From Chthoniobacter flavus (GTDB lineage Bacteria > Verrucomicrobiota > Verrucomicrobiia > Chthoniobacterales > JACTMZ01), in the NCBI GenBank assembly GCA_945878135.1, contig CAMDUL010000001.1, positions 124,001 through 188,000 on the forward strand: DNA of 64,000 nucleotides. The letters run 5' to 3'. The first letter of the stretch is position 1, and each line of letters opens with the position of its first letter. The notes beneath the pieces are model-generated. The model saw only the letters and a list, made by a program, of their open reading frames with translations, ran no database searches and was not told the DNA's origin. Of this stretch, positions 19,651-30,434 are shown in pieces. Made by a program: the position numbers and the translations under genes.

Positions 19651-19661
19651 ACACTTTTTCC

Positions 19662-20717
19662 ATGCTCGAATCGATCGTCTTGCACGACTTCCGCTGCTTC
19701 GCACAGGCCGGGTTCCATCCGGCGGCCGGGCTCAATCTGCTCAGTGCACCCAATGCGAGCGGGAAGTCATCCATGCTCGAAGCGATCTGCGTTCTGCTCC
19801 GTTTGCAGTCTCCCCGCGCAGGTTCCTTGGGCGAGACCGTGCGGCGCGGCACGGCGGGATTCTCGCTTCGCGGACGGCTCGGTCAGCGCGAGCTGGTCTG
19901 TCACTACTCGTCGGCCGAAGGGCGGCGGCTTGTGCTCGACGATGTTGCCCAGCGCAAATCGGACGAATACCTAGCCAACGGGCTGGTTGCTTTCTTTTCC
20001 AATGAGGACATCGAACTGGTCCGCGGCACGTCATCGAAGCGCCGACGCTTCCTCGACTTTCTGGGGAGCCAGTGCGATGCGGGCTACCTGAAACATCTCC
20101 GGGCCTACGAGCGCGCCCTGCGCTCGCGCAATTTTCTGCTCAAGGAGGGTCCGCATCGCGGACGCGAGTTGGTTGCCTACGACGGGCCGCTCATCGCCGC
20201 CGGCAAGTATCTGGCCGATGTGCGCGCCGTTTTGTCCCGTGAACTCGAACCTCTGGTGGCCAAGTTTGTCCGCCAGATTAGTCCGCGGGGCGAGGCGACC
20301 GCTGTCCGCCACGAGCGTTCCGGCGGGGTGGACTTGGGCGCCGCGCTGGCGGCCAGCGCGGCGGAGGAGCGGCGCCTGCGGCAGACCGTGGTCGGTCCGC
20401 ACCGCGATGATGTGGCCCTCGAGTTGGACGGTGCGGCCGCTTCGACTTTCGCCAGCGAGGGCCAGCAACGCACACTCACCCTCGCTTTGCGCCTCGCCCA
20501 GGCCGAACTCATCGGCACGCGGCGCGGGTCCCCGCCTGTCTATCTGCTCGATGACATTTTCGGAGAATTGGACACCGAACGGCGACGGCGCTTGCTCGCC
20601 GCGCTTCCCGCCGACTCACAACGGATTCTCACCACGACAACATGGCAGTGGCTGGAAGACGGTGGCGAGGCCGCACATTGGACCATCGCGGACGGCGCAA
20701 TCCGGGCCGGAGCTTGA
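19662..20717 (+). CDS. recF: DNA replication and repair protein RecF
   Basis: MLESIVLHDFRCFAQAGFHPAAGLNLLSAPNASGKSSMLEAICVLL (Walker A region); VVGPHRDDVALELDGAAASTFASEGQQRTLTLALRLAQAELI; PPVYLLDDIFGELDTERRRRLL. Confidence 0.93.
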   Translation: MLESIVLHDFRCFAQAGFHPAAGLNLLSAPNASGKSSMLEAICVLLRLQSPRAGSLGETVRRGTAGFSLRGRLGQRELVCHYSSAEGRRLVLDDVAQRKSDEYLANGLVAFFSNEDIELVRGTSSKRRRFLDFLGSQCDAGYLKHLRAYERALRSRNFLLKEGPHRGRELVAYDGPLIAAGKYLADVRAVLSRELEPLVAKFVRQISPRGEATAVRHERSGGVDLGAALAASAAEERRLRQTVVGPHRDDVALELDGAAASTFASEGQQRTLTLALRLAQAELIGTRRGSPPVYLLDDIFGELDTERRRRLLAALPADSQRILTTTTWQWLEDGGEAAHWTIADGAIRAGA

Positions 20718-20726
20718 GGGGTCGCG

Positions 20727-21251
20727 TCAGCGCGCGCCGCCCAAACCGAGTTCCTGCAGCGCCGCCTTGACCTCCGCCGCGTGGTCGCCGGTTTTCGCCC
20801 CCTGGACGATCCACGCGATCTTGCCGTCTCGGACGATGAAGGATTGGCGCTTGGCAAAACCCATCGCGGTCGGCACGCCGAAGGCCTTGGCCACCACGCC
20901 GTCGGCATCGGCCAGAAGCATGAAGGGCAGATTGTATTTCTCGGCAAACTTTTTCTGCGCTTCGGCCGTGTCCGCACTGACCCCGATGATCTGCACTCCC
21001 TGCCCGGTGAAGTCCGGGAAAGCGTCGCGCAATGAGCAGGCCTGCGCGGTGCAGCCCGGCGTGTCCGCTTTGGGATAAAAATAAACCAGCGTCGGCCCCT
21101 TAGCATAGATATCCGCGAGATTGACCGTCGTGCCGTTCTGGTCCGGCGCGGCAACCCTCGGAGCTTCGTCTCCAACCGACAAGGCGCCCGCCGGCGTTTT
21201 GAGTCCGAGAAATGAGAGCATGAGGGGAAGGATGGCCAAGGTTCGGTTCAT
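20727..21251 (-). CDS. Peroxiredoxin (AhpC/TSA, BCP-like), exported
   Basis: Signal-like N-terminus; GPTLVYFYPKADTPGCTAQACSLRDAFPDFTGQGVQIIGVSADTAEAQKKFAEKYNLPF. Confidence 0.94.
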   Translation of the reverse strand: MNRTLAILPLMLSFLGLKTPAGALSVGDEAPRVAAPDQNGTTVNLADIYAKGPTLVYFYPKADTPGCTAQACSLRDAFPDFTGQGVQIIGVSADTAEAQKKFAEKYNLPFMLLADADGVVAKAFGVPTAMGFAKRQSFIVRDGKIAWIVQGAKTGDHAAEVKAALQELGLGGAR

Positions 21252-21331
21252 GGGCGAGGAATAAGCGCTCCGGTCCCGCCGCGCAAGCGGCTCTTGCCAA
21301 GCGGGGGCGACCTCCGAATCATGCGACCTTC

Positions 21332-23290
21332 ATGGCTGACGAGGAAAAAGACCGCGGCACTTGGCGGCGCCTGCTCGCGCTGGGCTTTTCCGCCCTCGCC
21401 GTGCTGGCCGCGCTGATTGCCTGGCGCGGCCCGGACTGGATCGGTCCGGCCACCGCGGAAATGGTCGGCTCGTGGCGGCTGACCGGATTCTCGCCTTGGA
21501 CGGCGTCAACCCCGGCCGCCGCTTTGGCGGAAATCCCTTATGCCGCCGCCGGACCGCGCGGTTGGCAAAATGCGCACATCATCATCCCCTGGCTGGCCCT
21601 GCTTTGCTGGTTGCTCGCGCTCAAACCGCGCGCTTGGCGCGGCCTCGCCCCGCTCATTCCCGCTTTGCTCGCCGTGCTGCTGTCTTCACCAGCCGCCGGC
21701 TTGTCGGGCTTCGGCCTTGCCATCCTCGTGTTGTCCGCCTGGCAACTGGCCGCCTCGCGCACCGCTGCAACCAACGTCTTTCTCGCCTTGCCGGCCGTGT
21801 CCTGGCTTGCCGTCTGGCTGTCGCCGGGCGCGCTGCCGGCCGTCGGCGCCACCTTGCTGGCCACGGCCGCGCCACAGCCCGCAAGGACGCGATGGAGCCT
21901 CGCCGCCTTGTGCCTCCTTGCGGTCCATCTCACTCCGCGTGGAGTCTCCGTTTGGATGGATGCCTGGCTCTTCATCCGCTGGTCCCCGCAAGCCGCTCTG
22001 GGCGTTCCCGCGCTCGTGGCCTTGCTGGCCACTCTTGCCGTTTTCGTCCTCGCTGTCCGTGCCGCGCAAAAAAATGGCGGTTGGAGCCGCGTGGCCGCGC
22101 CCGCCTTGCTTTTTCTCTGCGCCACCGCCGGACAGAGCGCTTACTGGTGGGCCGGCGCGCTTTGGATGATTCCTTGCTGGCCGGTCGCACGCGAACACGT
22201 TCAGCGGTTCGGGTTCCGCGTCCGCTGGTGGATGCAGGCCGCCGCCTTGCTCTTCGTCGCCGCGCTCATGGCGGCCGCCGCAACCGAGGTCCTGCCGCGT
22301 TGGTATAACTTGGCCATGACCGAGGCCATGGTGCGACCGACGCTGACCCGCGAGGCGCTCCCCGCGGCAGGTCCGGTTTACATCAATCCGGCAGGCCTTG
22401 CTTATGCCCGGCTGAGCGGACCCCTGCCCGAGCGTTCCGCGATCGAGGAAGCTGCTCGTCTCGGACGCGAACCCTCCCTCTGGCGCGCGCAGGACCGGCA
22501 AGTGCGTTACCGCGCCGCGTGGTTGCTCGGCGACAAAGCCGATTACGCCCCCCTCGCGCGCCATCTGGGCGAATCGCCGGACTGGCGGCTGGCCGCGGTC
22601 GACGCCACCGGCGTGTTGTTTGTCCGTGAACCGCGCGAGGAAGAATTCGCCACCGAACCGGCCAAGGACAAAGCGCGGGCGATGATCGGCGCGGCCAACC
22701 GTTCCGGATTTCTTGCCGCGACATCACTCGCCTGCGTTGCCGCCCAGGCCCTCCCCGAGGCCGGCGAGCTTTCCGCGCTCGCCGTCCGGCGGGCGGACCA
22801 ATCCTCGCAATTCGCCGCGGCGCGCGCGCGCGTTCTCATCTCCCTTGGCCAGCCACGCGAGGCCCTCGCCGAAAGCGAACGCGCCATCATGCTCGAGCCG
22901 GATTCAACGGACGCCTGGCAGGTTCGCGCCGAAGCGCTGCTGCATGCCGGCCAGAACAACGAAGCCTACGCCGCCGGAAACCGCGCCATGGAACTCGCCC
23001 CGGGCGATGCCGGGGCCATGTGGCTTGCCGCGCGCTGCGCCAATGCGGCGCGCGCTTTCCAAAGCGAGGCGCTCATTCTGGAGCAACTGATCGCGCTGAC
23101 CGAAGCACGCGGGGGGGATTCCGGATTTTACCAGTTGTATCTCGGACAAAGCTACGCGCGCCAAGGCCTCGCCCGCCCCGCTCTGCGCGCGCTGCAAAAA
23201 GCCGCCGAGGCCCCCGGTCTGTCCGGCGAGCAACGACGCGAACTCGAGCAGGAGATCGCGGACCTCCGCGCCAATCCCCAGGCGCTCTGA
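21332..23290 (+). CDS. Multi-TM membrane protein with C-terminal tetratricopeptide repeats
   Basis: About 10 hydrophobic segments in the N-terminal 330 aa, then LISLGQPREALAESERAIMLEPDSTDAWQVRAEALLHAGQNNEAYAAGNRAMELAPGDAGAMW (TPR pattern). Confidence 0.85.
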   Translation: MADEEKDRGTWRRLLALGFSALAVLAALIAWRGPDWIGPATAEMVGSWRLTGFSPWTASTPAAALAEIPYAAAGPRGWQNAHIIIPWLALLCWLLALKPRAWRGLAPLIPALLAVLLSSPAAGLSGFGLAILVLSAWQLAASRTAATNVFLALPAVSWLAVWLSPGALPAVGATLLATAAPQPARTRWSLAALCLLAVHLTPRGVSVWMDAWLFIRWSPQAALGVPALVALLATLAVFVLAVRAAQKNGGWSRVAAPALLFLCATAGQSAYWWAGALWMIPCWPVAREHVQRFGFRVRWWMQAAALLFVAALMAAAATEVLPRWYNLAMTEAMVRPTLTREALPAAGPVYINPAGLAYARLSGPLPERSAIEEAARLGREPSLWRAQDRQVRYRAAWLLGDKADYAPLARHLGESPDWRLAAVDATGVLFVREPREEEFATEPAKDKARAMIGAANRSGFLAATSLACVAAQALPEAGELSALAVRRADQSSQFAAARARVLISLGQPREALAESERAIMLEPDSTDAWQVRAEALLHAGQNNEAYAAGNRAMELAPGDAGAMWLAARCANAARAFQSEALILEQLIALTEARGGDSGFYQLYLGQSYARQGLARPALRALQKAAEAPGLSGEQRRELEQEIADLRANPQAL

Positions 23291-23332
23291 TTTCGGCTTA
23301 ACGGGCGCCGTCCGGACAGCTACGATGTTCCG

Positions 23333-25042
23333 GTGAGCAAGAACAAATCCCGACCAGCCGGTTCCCAAGTCCGTCGTTATTCCGCACCCGTCCTCGACGG
23401 CCCCGAGCGGGCCCCGAGCCGCGCCATGCTCTACGCGGTCGGTTACCGCGAGACAGATTTTGCCAAACCACAGATCGGCATCGCCTCGACGTGGAGCATG
23501 GTCACGCCGTGCAACATGCACATCGACGTGCTGGCCCGCGACGCCGCCGGCGGGGCCAACGCGGCAGGCGGGAAGGCCGTCATTTTCAATACCATCACGA
23601 TCTCCGACGGCATCTCCATGGGCACCGAAGGCATGAAATACTCCCTTGTCTCCCGCGAAGTCATCGCCGACTCGATCGAAACGGTCATCGGCTGCGAGGG
23701 TTTCGACGGATTCGTCGCCATCGGCGGGTGCGACAAAAACATGCCCGGCTGCATGCTCGCCATCGCCCGCCTCGACCGCCCCGCGGTCTTTGTCTACGGC
23801 GGAACCATCCTTCCGGGCTGCCTCAACGGCCGCAACCTCGACATCGTCTCGGTCTTCGAAGCGGTCGGACAGCACGCCGCAAAAAAAATCGGCGACAAGG
23901 ATCTGCAAAAAATCGAATCCTGCGCCATCCCCGGCGCCGGTTCCTGCGGCGGCATGTACACCGCCAACACCATGGCTTCGGCCATCGAAGCCATGGGCAT
24001 GAGCCTGCCCAACAGCTCGGCTCAAGCCGCCGTCTCCACGCACAAAAAACAGGACGCCCGCGATGCCGGTGCCGCCGTGGTCAACCTCCTCAAGCGGGGC
24101 ATCCGGCCGTCCGATATCATGACCCGCGAGGCCTTCGAGAACGCCATCACCGTCATCATCGCCCTCGGCGGATCGACCAACGCGGTGCTGCACATGCTCG
24201 CCATGGCGCACGCGGCCAACGTCAAGCTCACCATCGACGACTTCACTAAGATCGGCCGCCGCGTCCCGGTCCTCGCCGACCTCAAGCCGAGCGGCAAATA
24301 CCTCATGTCCGAACTCGTCGCCATCGGCGGCATCGTGCCGATGATGAAAGAACTCGTCTCGGCCGGACTCCTCCACGGTGACTGCCTCACCGTGACCGGG
24401 AAGACACTCAAACAAAATCTTGCCCCCTTCAAACCCTACCCCAAAGGACAGCAAATCATCCGCCCGCTCAAAGATCCGGTCAAAAAGGACAGCCACCTCG
24501 TCATTCTCTACGGCAACCTCGCTCCCGGCGGCGCCGTGGCCAAGATCACCGGCAAGGAGGGCGAGAAATTCCGCGGCCAGGCCCGCGTCTATGATTCCGA
24601 GGAAGCCGCCCTCGCCGCCATCCTCAAAGGCGCGATCAAAAAGGGTGATGTCATCGTCATCCGCTACGAAGGACCAAAGGGCGGCCCCGGCATGCGCGAG
24701 ATGCTCGGCCCGACTTCCGCCGTGATGGGCAAAGGCCTCGGCAAAGATGTCGCCCTCATCACCGACGGAAGATTCTCCGGCGGCACCCACGGATTTGTCG
24801 TCGGCCACATCACACCCGAAGCGTTCGACGGCGGACCTCTCGCCCTGGTCAAAACCGGCGACATCGTCGAGATCGACGCCATCAAGCACCGTCTCACCCT
24901 CGACATCTCCGCCGCCGAAATGAAGCGCCGGCGGGCCAAATGGAAAAAACCCGCCCCGCGCTACCGCCGCGGCGTGTTGGCCAAATTCGCGGCGCAGACC
25001 ACCAGCGCATCGACCGGTGCGGTGACCGACGCCGGGCTCTGA
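23333..25042 (+). CDS. ilvD: Dihydroxy-acid dehydratase
   Basis: GTG start; [98 protein letters not shown]. Confidence 0.98.
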   Translation: MSKNKSRPAGSQVRRYSAPVLDGPERAPSRAMLYAVGYRETDFAKPQIGIASTWSMVTPCNMHIDVLARDAAGGANAAGGKAVIFNTITISDGISMGTEGMKYSLVSREVIADSIETVIGCEGFDGFVAIGGCDKNMPGCMLAIARLDRPAVFVYGGTILPGCLNGRNLDIVSVFEAVGQHAAKKIGDKDLQKIESCAIPGAGSCGGMYTANTMASAIEAMGMSLPNSSAQAAVSTHKKQDARDAGAAVVNLLKRGIRPSDIMTREAFENAITVIIALGGSTNAVLHMLAMAHAANVKLTIDDFTKIGRRVPVLADLKPSGKYLMSELVAIGGIVPMMKELVSAGLLHGDCLTVTGKTLKQNLAPFKPYPKGQQIIRPLKDPVKKDSHLVILYGNLAPGGAVAKITGKEGEKFRGQARVYDSEEAALAAILKGAIKKGDVIVIRYEGPKGGPGMREMLGPTSAVMGKGLGKDVALITDGRFSGGTHGFVVGHITPEAFDGGPLALVKTGDIVEIDAIKHRLTLDISAAEMKRRRAKWKKPAPRYRRGVLAKFAAQTTSASTGAVTDAGL

Positions 25043-25704
25043 TGCTCCGCGCGGTCATCTTCGACTGGGACGGCGTTGTCGTCGACTCGGCCGCCTTTCA
25101 CGAGCGAAGCTGGGAAATCCTCGCCGCACAGCGCGGACTCCCCTTGCCCGCCGGCCACTTCAAGCGCGGCTTCGGCAAGAAGAACAACGTCATCATCCCC
25201 GACCTCGGCTGGGCCGCGGAGGCAGCGGACATCGACACGCTGGCTCGGGAAAAGGAGGAGATTTACCGCAGTCTGGTGCGGGAGCACGGGATCACACCGC
25301 TGCCCGGCGTGCGTCGATTGCTCGCCGCTCTGCAGACGGCGGACATCCCCTGCGCCATCGGGTCCTCGACCGAACGGGCCAACCTCGACTGCCTCCTCGA
25401 CCTCATGGGCCTGCGCGATTTTTTCCGGGTGATCGTCTCCGGCGAGGAAGTCGTCGACGGCAAACCCGCCCCGGACATCTTCCGTCTCGCCGCCGGGCGT
25501 CTGGGATGTGCGCCCGCCGACTGCGTGGTCATCGAGGATGCGCTCGTCGGCATCGAAGCCGCCCGGAGCGCCGGCATGCCCGTGCTCGCCGTGGCCACCA
25601 CGGAACCGGCCGACGCCCTCGGCCGCGCGGACCATATCGCGCCCGATCTCACGGCGGTCGACCCGGCGCTTTTGGCCGCACTGACCGACCGGCAAAAAAG
25701 CTGA
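25042..25704 (+). CDS. HAD superfamily hydrolase (beta-phosphoglucomutase-like)
   Basis: [48 protein letters not shown]-like VVDGKPAPDIFRLAAGRLG; VIEDALVGIEAARSAGM. Start overlaps ilvD stop (TGATG). Confidence 0.93.
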   Translation: MLRAVIFDWDGVVVDSAAFHERSWEILAAQRGLPLPAGHFKRGFGKKNNVIIPDLGWAAEAADIDTLAREKEEIYRSLVREHGITPLPGVRRLLAALQTADIPCAIGSSTERANLDCLLDLMGLRDFFRVIVSGEEVVDGKPAPDIFRLAAGRLGCAPADCVVIEDALVGIEAARSAGMPVLAVATTEPADALGRADHIAPDLTAVDPALLAALTDRQKS

Positions 25705-25749
25705 TCCTGCCGCTTGCACCGCGGCCGGATCGGTGGAATCTTTCCGCGT

Positions 25750-26004
25750 ATGGCGAACCAATCCGTTCTTTCGCACCGGCTTCAATTACACCTTCCCTAC
25801 CACGGCCCCGCCCTGCGCACCATCGCGTGCCTCATCGAGGAAAACCTCGCGTGCCACCCCTCGCCGAACGCCAAACTCGAGGGCCTCGAAGGTGAATGGG
25901 GATCGGACATCGCCGAATCCTGGTCCGCCCTCCACGACCTCAAAGCGCAACTCGAAGCAGCCGCCGACCGCGTCGATGCCGCCTGCGAAAGCGCCGACTG
26001 CTAG
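25750..26004 (+). CDS. Small hypothetical protein (84 aa)
   Basis: ATG 25750; MANQSVLSHRLQLHLPYHGPALRTIACLIEENLACHPSPNAKLEGLEGEW...; unknown family. Confidence 0.5.
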   Translation: MANQSVLSHRLQLHLPYHGPALRTIACLIEENLACHPSPNAKLEGLEGEWGSDIAESWSALHDLKAQLEAAADRVDAACESADC

Positions 26005-26049
26005 CCTTCCGGCATCGACGCCCCGCCCCTCGTCGGGCAACTTCGCCGC

Positions 26050-26913
26050 ATGTCCGGCGAACTCCTCAAACAGCTCGCCCTGCCCGTCGCCCTCTTCGCC
26101 GTCCTCTTCGGCATGGGCCTCAGCCTCGTCCCCGCGGACTTCCGCCGTGTTGTCCTCAAACCCAAAGCCAAAATCCTCGGCCTCGGTTGCCAACTCCTTC
26201 TGCTTCCCGCCGTCGCCTTCGTCCTCGCCCTGCTTTTCCGCCTGCCCGGCGAAATCGCCGTCGGGCTCATGATCCTCGCCGCCTGCCCGGGCGGCGCGAC
26301 ATCGAACATCATCACACACCTGGCCAAAGGCGACACCGCTTTGTCCGTCACCCTCACCGCCGTCTCCAGCGTGGTCTGCGTTTTCACCATCCCTTGGATC
26401 ACCGCACTGTCCATGGACTGGTTCCTCGGCACCGCCGCCGACGTGCGCCTGCCCTTCTGGAAAACCCTCGGGCAACTCACCCTTGTCACCATCCTCCCCA
26501 TCCTCTGCGGCATGGCCGTGCGCCACGCCCGCCCCGCACTCGCGCACCGGCTCGAGCGTCCGGCCAATATTTTCTCGCTCGTCTTCCTCGCCCTCATCAT
26601 CGCCGCCGCCGTCTCGCGCGAGAAAGACCTCGCCCATCAGTTCGCCGTGGCCGGACCCGCTGCGATCACCCTCAACCTTGTCATGATGCTCCTCGGCTTC
26701 ACCGCCGGCCGCCTTGCCGGCCTGCCCCGCCCGCAACGCGTGACCATCGCCATCGAAACCGGCATCCAGAACGGCACCCTCGCCCTCGGCATCACCCTTG
26801 GGCTCCTCGAAAGCGCCCGCTTTGCCATGCCCGCGGTGGTCTACTCCCTTTTCATGTTCCTCAGCGGCGCTTTCATGATCGCCCGGTTCGGACGCCGCCC
26901 CGCCCACCCGTGA
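26050..26913 (+). CDS. Bile acid:sodium symporter (BASS) family protein
   Basis: GMGLSLVPADFRRVVLKPKAKILGLGCQLLLLPAVAF; VGLMILAACPGGATSNIITHLAKGDTALSVTLTAVSSV; ETGIQNGTLALGI. Confidence 0.94.
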   Translation: MSGELLKQLALPVALFAVLFGMGLSLVPADFRRVVLKPKAKILGLGCQLLLLPAVAFVLALLFRLPGEIAVGLMILAACPGGATSNIITHLAKGDTALSVTLTAVSSVVCVFTIPWITALSMDWFLGTAADVRLPFWKTLGQLTLVTILPILCGMAVRHARPALAHRLERPANIFSLVFLALIIAAAVSREKDLAHQFAVAGPAAITLNLVMMLLGFTAGRLAGLPRPQRVTIAIETGIQNGTLALGITLGLLESARFAMPAVVYSLFMFLSGAFMIARFGRRPAHP

Positions 26914-28463
26914 AACTGGCCACTCTCGGCATCCTTCTCGCTACCCCGCTCGCGGGAGCGGAAACAGCACCCGCAAAGTGGCCGCACGCCGTGACCTACC
27001 AGGTTTTCGTCCGCTCCTTCGCCGACGGCAACAAAGACGGCATCGGCGACTTTCCCGGGCTCACCGCCAAACTCGACTACCTCGCCGACCTCGGCGTGCA
27101 GGCCCTCTGGCTGCTGCCGGTCCATCCCTCGCCGTCCTACCACCAATATGACGTCACCGATTACCGCGCCATCCATCCCGACTACGGCACGATGGAGGAT
27201 TTCGAGACCTTCCTCGCCGCGGCCAAGAAGCGCGGCATGCGCGTCATCCTCGACCTCGTCGTCAACCACACCTCCCGCGGGCACCCGTGGTTCGAGAGCG
27301 CCGCGACCGGACCGGACAACGAATTCTTCGATTATTACGTGTGGAAGAGGCGCGACGAGGTCGGCAGCCTGACCGTCGCGCGAACCGGACCGGACACCGA
27401 CAACCTCCGGCGATGGAACGAAACCCCCGGCGTCGACGACCACTACTACTACGCTTACTTCACCGGCGGCATGCCCGATCTCAATTTCGACAACCCCGAA
27501 GTTCGCCGCGAGATTTATGACATCGGTCGCTTCTGGCTGGAGAAAGGCGTCGACGGCTTCCGCCTTGATGCCGCCAAGCACATTTTCCCCGACGACCGCG
27601 TGGCCGACACCGTCGCTTTCTGGGAGGAATTCCGGGCCGAGATGGAAAAAACCAATTCCGACGTCTTTCTCGTCGGCGAAGTGTGGACCGACGGGAACGA
27701 AGCAAAGCAATACCTCCCCGGCTTGCGCTCGATCTTCAATTTCGAAATGGCCGGTTCCATCCTCGAGGCCGTGTCCAGCGGCCGCGGCACCGGACTGGCC
27801 GCACGCCACGCCGGCCTGCGAAAGCAATACGGCGCCGTCCTTCCGGACTTCATCGACGCCACCTTCCTCTCCAACCACGACCAGAACCGCGTGATGAGCG
27901 TGCTCGGCGACGACGGGGACCGCGCCCGTGTTGCCGCCTCGCTCCTCCTCACCCTGCCCGGTTCGCCTTTCATCTACTACGGTGAGGAAATCGGCATGCG
28001 CGGGCTCAAGCCCGACCCCTTCATCCGCGAGCCCATGCTCTGGCAAGCAAGCCCCGACCCATGGCGCGCCCGGTCGCGCGAGGTTCGTCACAGCAAGGAC
28101 CACAAGGTCGAGCCTGTCGCCGTGCAGGCGCAGGACGGGCCATCGCTGCTCAACCATTACAAATCCCTCATCCGCCTGCGCCGGGACATGCCCACCCTCT
28201 ACGCAGGCGAGCTCGAGCCCTTGGAAGACCTGCACGAACGCCTCGTGGCATTTTTCCGCCGTCACCCGTCCGGCGACGTTCTCGTCGTCCACAACGTTTC
28301 CCGCCGCACCACCACAGTCGAACTGCCGCCCGAAGCCGGAGTATTCCGCCTCCCCGTCTGGTCCTCGCAACCCGGAATCGTTCCGGACGCCGGCCGTCTC
28401 AAGCTTCCGCCTTTTTCCTCGGTCGTGCTCGGGCCTGACGCTCCGCCTACTGCGGACGATTGA
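26910..28463 (+). CDS. Alpha-amylase family glycosyl hydrolase (GH13), exported
   Basis: GTG 26910 (GTGA overlap with the symporter stop); signal-like [99 protein letters not shown]. Confidence 0.95.
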   Translation: MKLATLGILLATPLAGAETAPAKWPHAVTYQVFVRSFADGNKDGIGDFPGLTAKLDYLADLGVQALWLLPVHPSPSYHQYDVTDYRAIHPDYGTMEDFETFLAAAKKRGMRVILDLVVNHTSRGHPWFESAATGPDNEFFDYYVWKRRDEVGSLTVARTGPDTDNLRRWNETPGVDDHYYYAYFTGGMPDLNFDNPEVRREIYDIGRFWLEKGVDGFRLDAAKHIFPDDRVADTVAFWEEFRAEMEKTNSDVFLVGEVWTDGNEAKQYLPGLRSIFNFEMAGSILEAVSSGRGTGLAARHAGLRKQYGAVLPDFIDATFLSNHDQNRVMSVLGDDGDRARVAASLLLTLPGSPFIYYGEEIGMRGLKPDPFIREPMLWQASPDPWRARSREVRHSKDHKVEPVAVQAQDGPSLLNHYKSLIRLRRDMPTLYAGELEPLEDLHERLVAFFRRHPSGDVLVVHNVSRRTTTVELPPEAGVFRLPVWSSQPGIVPDAGRLKLPPFSSVVLGPDAPPTADD

Positions 28464-29727
28464 TGATTTGCTGGCGTCCGAGCGTCACCGTGCGCGGAGC
28501 CGCTTGTCCGGGCGACTGCACCTGCAAAGACACCTGGGTGTTCGGCTCGCCACGGATCATGCCGATCAACTCGCCCATGCGCACACTCCGCGCGTCGACC
28601 CACGAGCCGTTCGGTCCGCTCACCGCGAGGATGGCATCGCCCGGCTGCAACTGGCCGCTGGCCCCGGCCGGACTGCCGGGAACCACCGCCTCGAGCACGG
28701 GAACGCCTCCGTCCCCGCGGCCCAGACGCGCCCCGATGCCGACGGGCGCCGCGGCCTGGATGCCCTGCTGCGCCGCTTGACGCGACCCTTCGTCCTCCAA
28801 TCCGGAGGCCCACTGCATGGCCGGCACAGTGTCATTCGCGGCCCACTCCTGGGCAATGGTCCGCGCCGCGCGTGCGCGTCCATCCCGCGATTCAGGTGGC
28901 ATACTGGCAAAATTTCGCGCAGCCGCGGCCGGATCGGATGAAGCTTCCACTGCGAGAATGCCGGTCAACATGGCATCACGCAGACCCGGGTCTGCGGTCT
29001 GCGAAGCCAACTGCCGCGCCGCCTCGGGCGATCGGCCAGCCAAATCCGTGGCCACCCGCTCGGCAAACCGTTGCCTCTCCCGTCCACCAAGGCCATCGGC
29101 CAAAGCCAAGGCGGCCGCCGGGTCCGAGGCCGCCATGCTTGTCGCCACGCGCGCCAGCAATTCGGACCGGCGGTTGGCGTCCGTGCTCGACCGCGCCAAC
29201 TCCGCGGCACGGTCCGGTGTGATCATTCCCTTTTCGAGCAGATGGAGCCCGAGGGCCCCCGATGTGCCAAAACGCCAGATGTCGCCGCTCCGGATCAGCT
29301 CCAAGGTACTCACCCCGGACCATTCCTGCAGCAAAGCGAGCATGGCCATATCGCGCATTTCGGCGTCGGGTAACTGCTGCACCTGGGCCAGCGCCACCTC
29401 GGGCCCGAGCGCGGCCAACCGGCGCACGACACCGTCAAGATAGGCCTCGCGCCCCCGCCCGTCCCCGACCGCGGCAAGACCGGCCAGCAGATTCCCCTCG
29501 CCGGCCAGACGGAGAGACGGTGGAGCCGGTCTCTCCCGACCGGGCCGCGGACCGTCAAACGTATCCGCGTCATCTATGGCCGGCTCAGCCGAAGCTGTCG
29601 CGACCGATTCCGTCGCACGACCTTGCGCCACGCCCGCCACCGGCTCTGCCCCGAAGTAAGCCAGACTACCGAAGAGCAGAACCGCCGCCAGGCTGAGAAA
29701 AACAATGATCGCTGCTCCGGGGTTCAT
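28447..29727 (-). CDS. Membrane-anchored PDZ-domain protein with helical repeat region
   Basis: N-terminal TM (AAIIVFLSLAAVLLFGSLAYFG); repeats such as ARVATSMAASDPAAALALADGLGGRERQ; C-terminal PDZ GVPVLEAVVPGSPAGASGQLQPGDAILAVSGPNG. Confidence 0.85.
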   Translation of the reverse strand: MNPGAAIIVFLSLAAVLLFGSLAYFGAEPVAGVAQGRATESVATASAEPAIDDADTFDGPRPGRERPAPPSLRLAGEGNLLAGLAAVGDGRGREAYLDGVVRRLAALGPEVALAQVQQLPDAEMRDMAMLALLQEWSGVSTLELIRSGDIWRFGTSGALGLHLLEKGMITPDRAAELARSSTDANRRSELLARVATSMAASDPAAALALADGLGGRERQRFAERVATDLAGRSPEAARQLASQTADPGLRDAMLTGILAVEASSDPAAAARNFASMPPESRDGRARAARTIAQEWAANDTVPAMQWASGLEDEGSRQAAQQGIQAAAPVGIGARLGRGDGGVPVLEAVVPGSPAGASGQLQPGDAILAVSGPNGSWVDARSVRMGELIGMIRGEPNTQVSLQVQSPGQAAPRTVTLGRQQIINRPQ

Positions 29728-29801
29728 GCGACCCTACATAAGTGGCCGCTCCGGGCCGGGGATCAAGAGATACTTGCCGGGCAGCCCCCGCGCCGGGGCG
29801 G

Positions 29802-30434
29802 TCAGACGGCCGCCGTCGCCGTGACCAGCACGTAGCCCGCCGGCGCGTCCGCGCGACGCACAACCAACTCCTGCGCCCCAACCCTGCCGCACGCCGTCTC
29901 GGATTCCATGATCGCCGGGTCGATGCAGGTCAGGGCCAGACCCCGCGCCAGACCCGTCCCGGCGCACTTCATCGCCGCCTCGCGGGCCGCCCAGAGCAGA
30001 AAGAAGGCCTCCTTCTGCTCCGTCGCGGGCCGCGATCTCCAGGCCGCGGATTCATCGGGGTGGAAATAGCGCGCGGCCAAAGCTGTCATGGTGCGCACCG
30101 GACGGATTTCTTCCAGATCAACCCCCACCGCGCCCCGCCCGGTGACCAAGGCCACGTGGTCTCCCGCGTGCGAAAGATTGAAGTCGATGCCAAGGCTGGA
30201 CCGCAACCGCGGCTTCTCTCCAGGCTCTTCGATGAATGCCAACTCCGCGGGGTCGCGTCGGAGCAAACCGGCCAGAACCTTGCGCCGCAACCCGCGGGAG
30301 ACCACGAACCGCGCCCGCAACACCGGATGTTCCATGGCCGAGGCGCGCGATGCTTCCTCCGCACTCAGCCAGGGCTCCCATGACGGAGCCCCCGACAACG
30401 CCACCACGTCGAGCTGGCAAGCGGGCACTTTCAC
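29802..30434 (-). CDS. 4'-phosphopantetheinyl transferase superfamily protein
   Basis: DFNLSHAGDHVALVTGRGAVGVDLEEIRPV; FLLWAAREAAMKCAGTGL (WxxKEA-like). Start likely GTG 30434 overlapping the upstream stop. Confidence 0.88.
   Translation of the reverse strand: MKVPACQLDVVALSGAPSWEPWLSAEEASRASAMEHPVLRARFVVSRGLRRKVLAGLLRRDPAELAFIEEPGEKPRLRSSLGIDFNLSHAGDHVALVTGRGAVGVDLEEIRPVRTMTALAARYFHPDESAAWRSRPATEQKEAFFLLWAAREAAMKCAGTGLARGLALTCIDPAIMESETACGRVGAQELVVRRADAPAGYVLVTATAAV

Noticed and set aside
22904-24889. 661-aa minus-strand ORF opposite ilvD
   Set aside because: Shadow ORF; ilvD signature motifs are on the plus strand.
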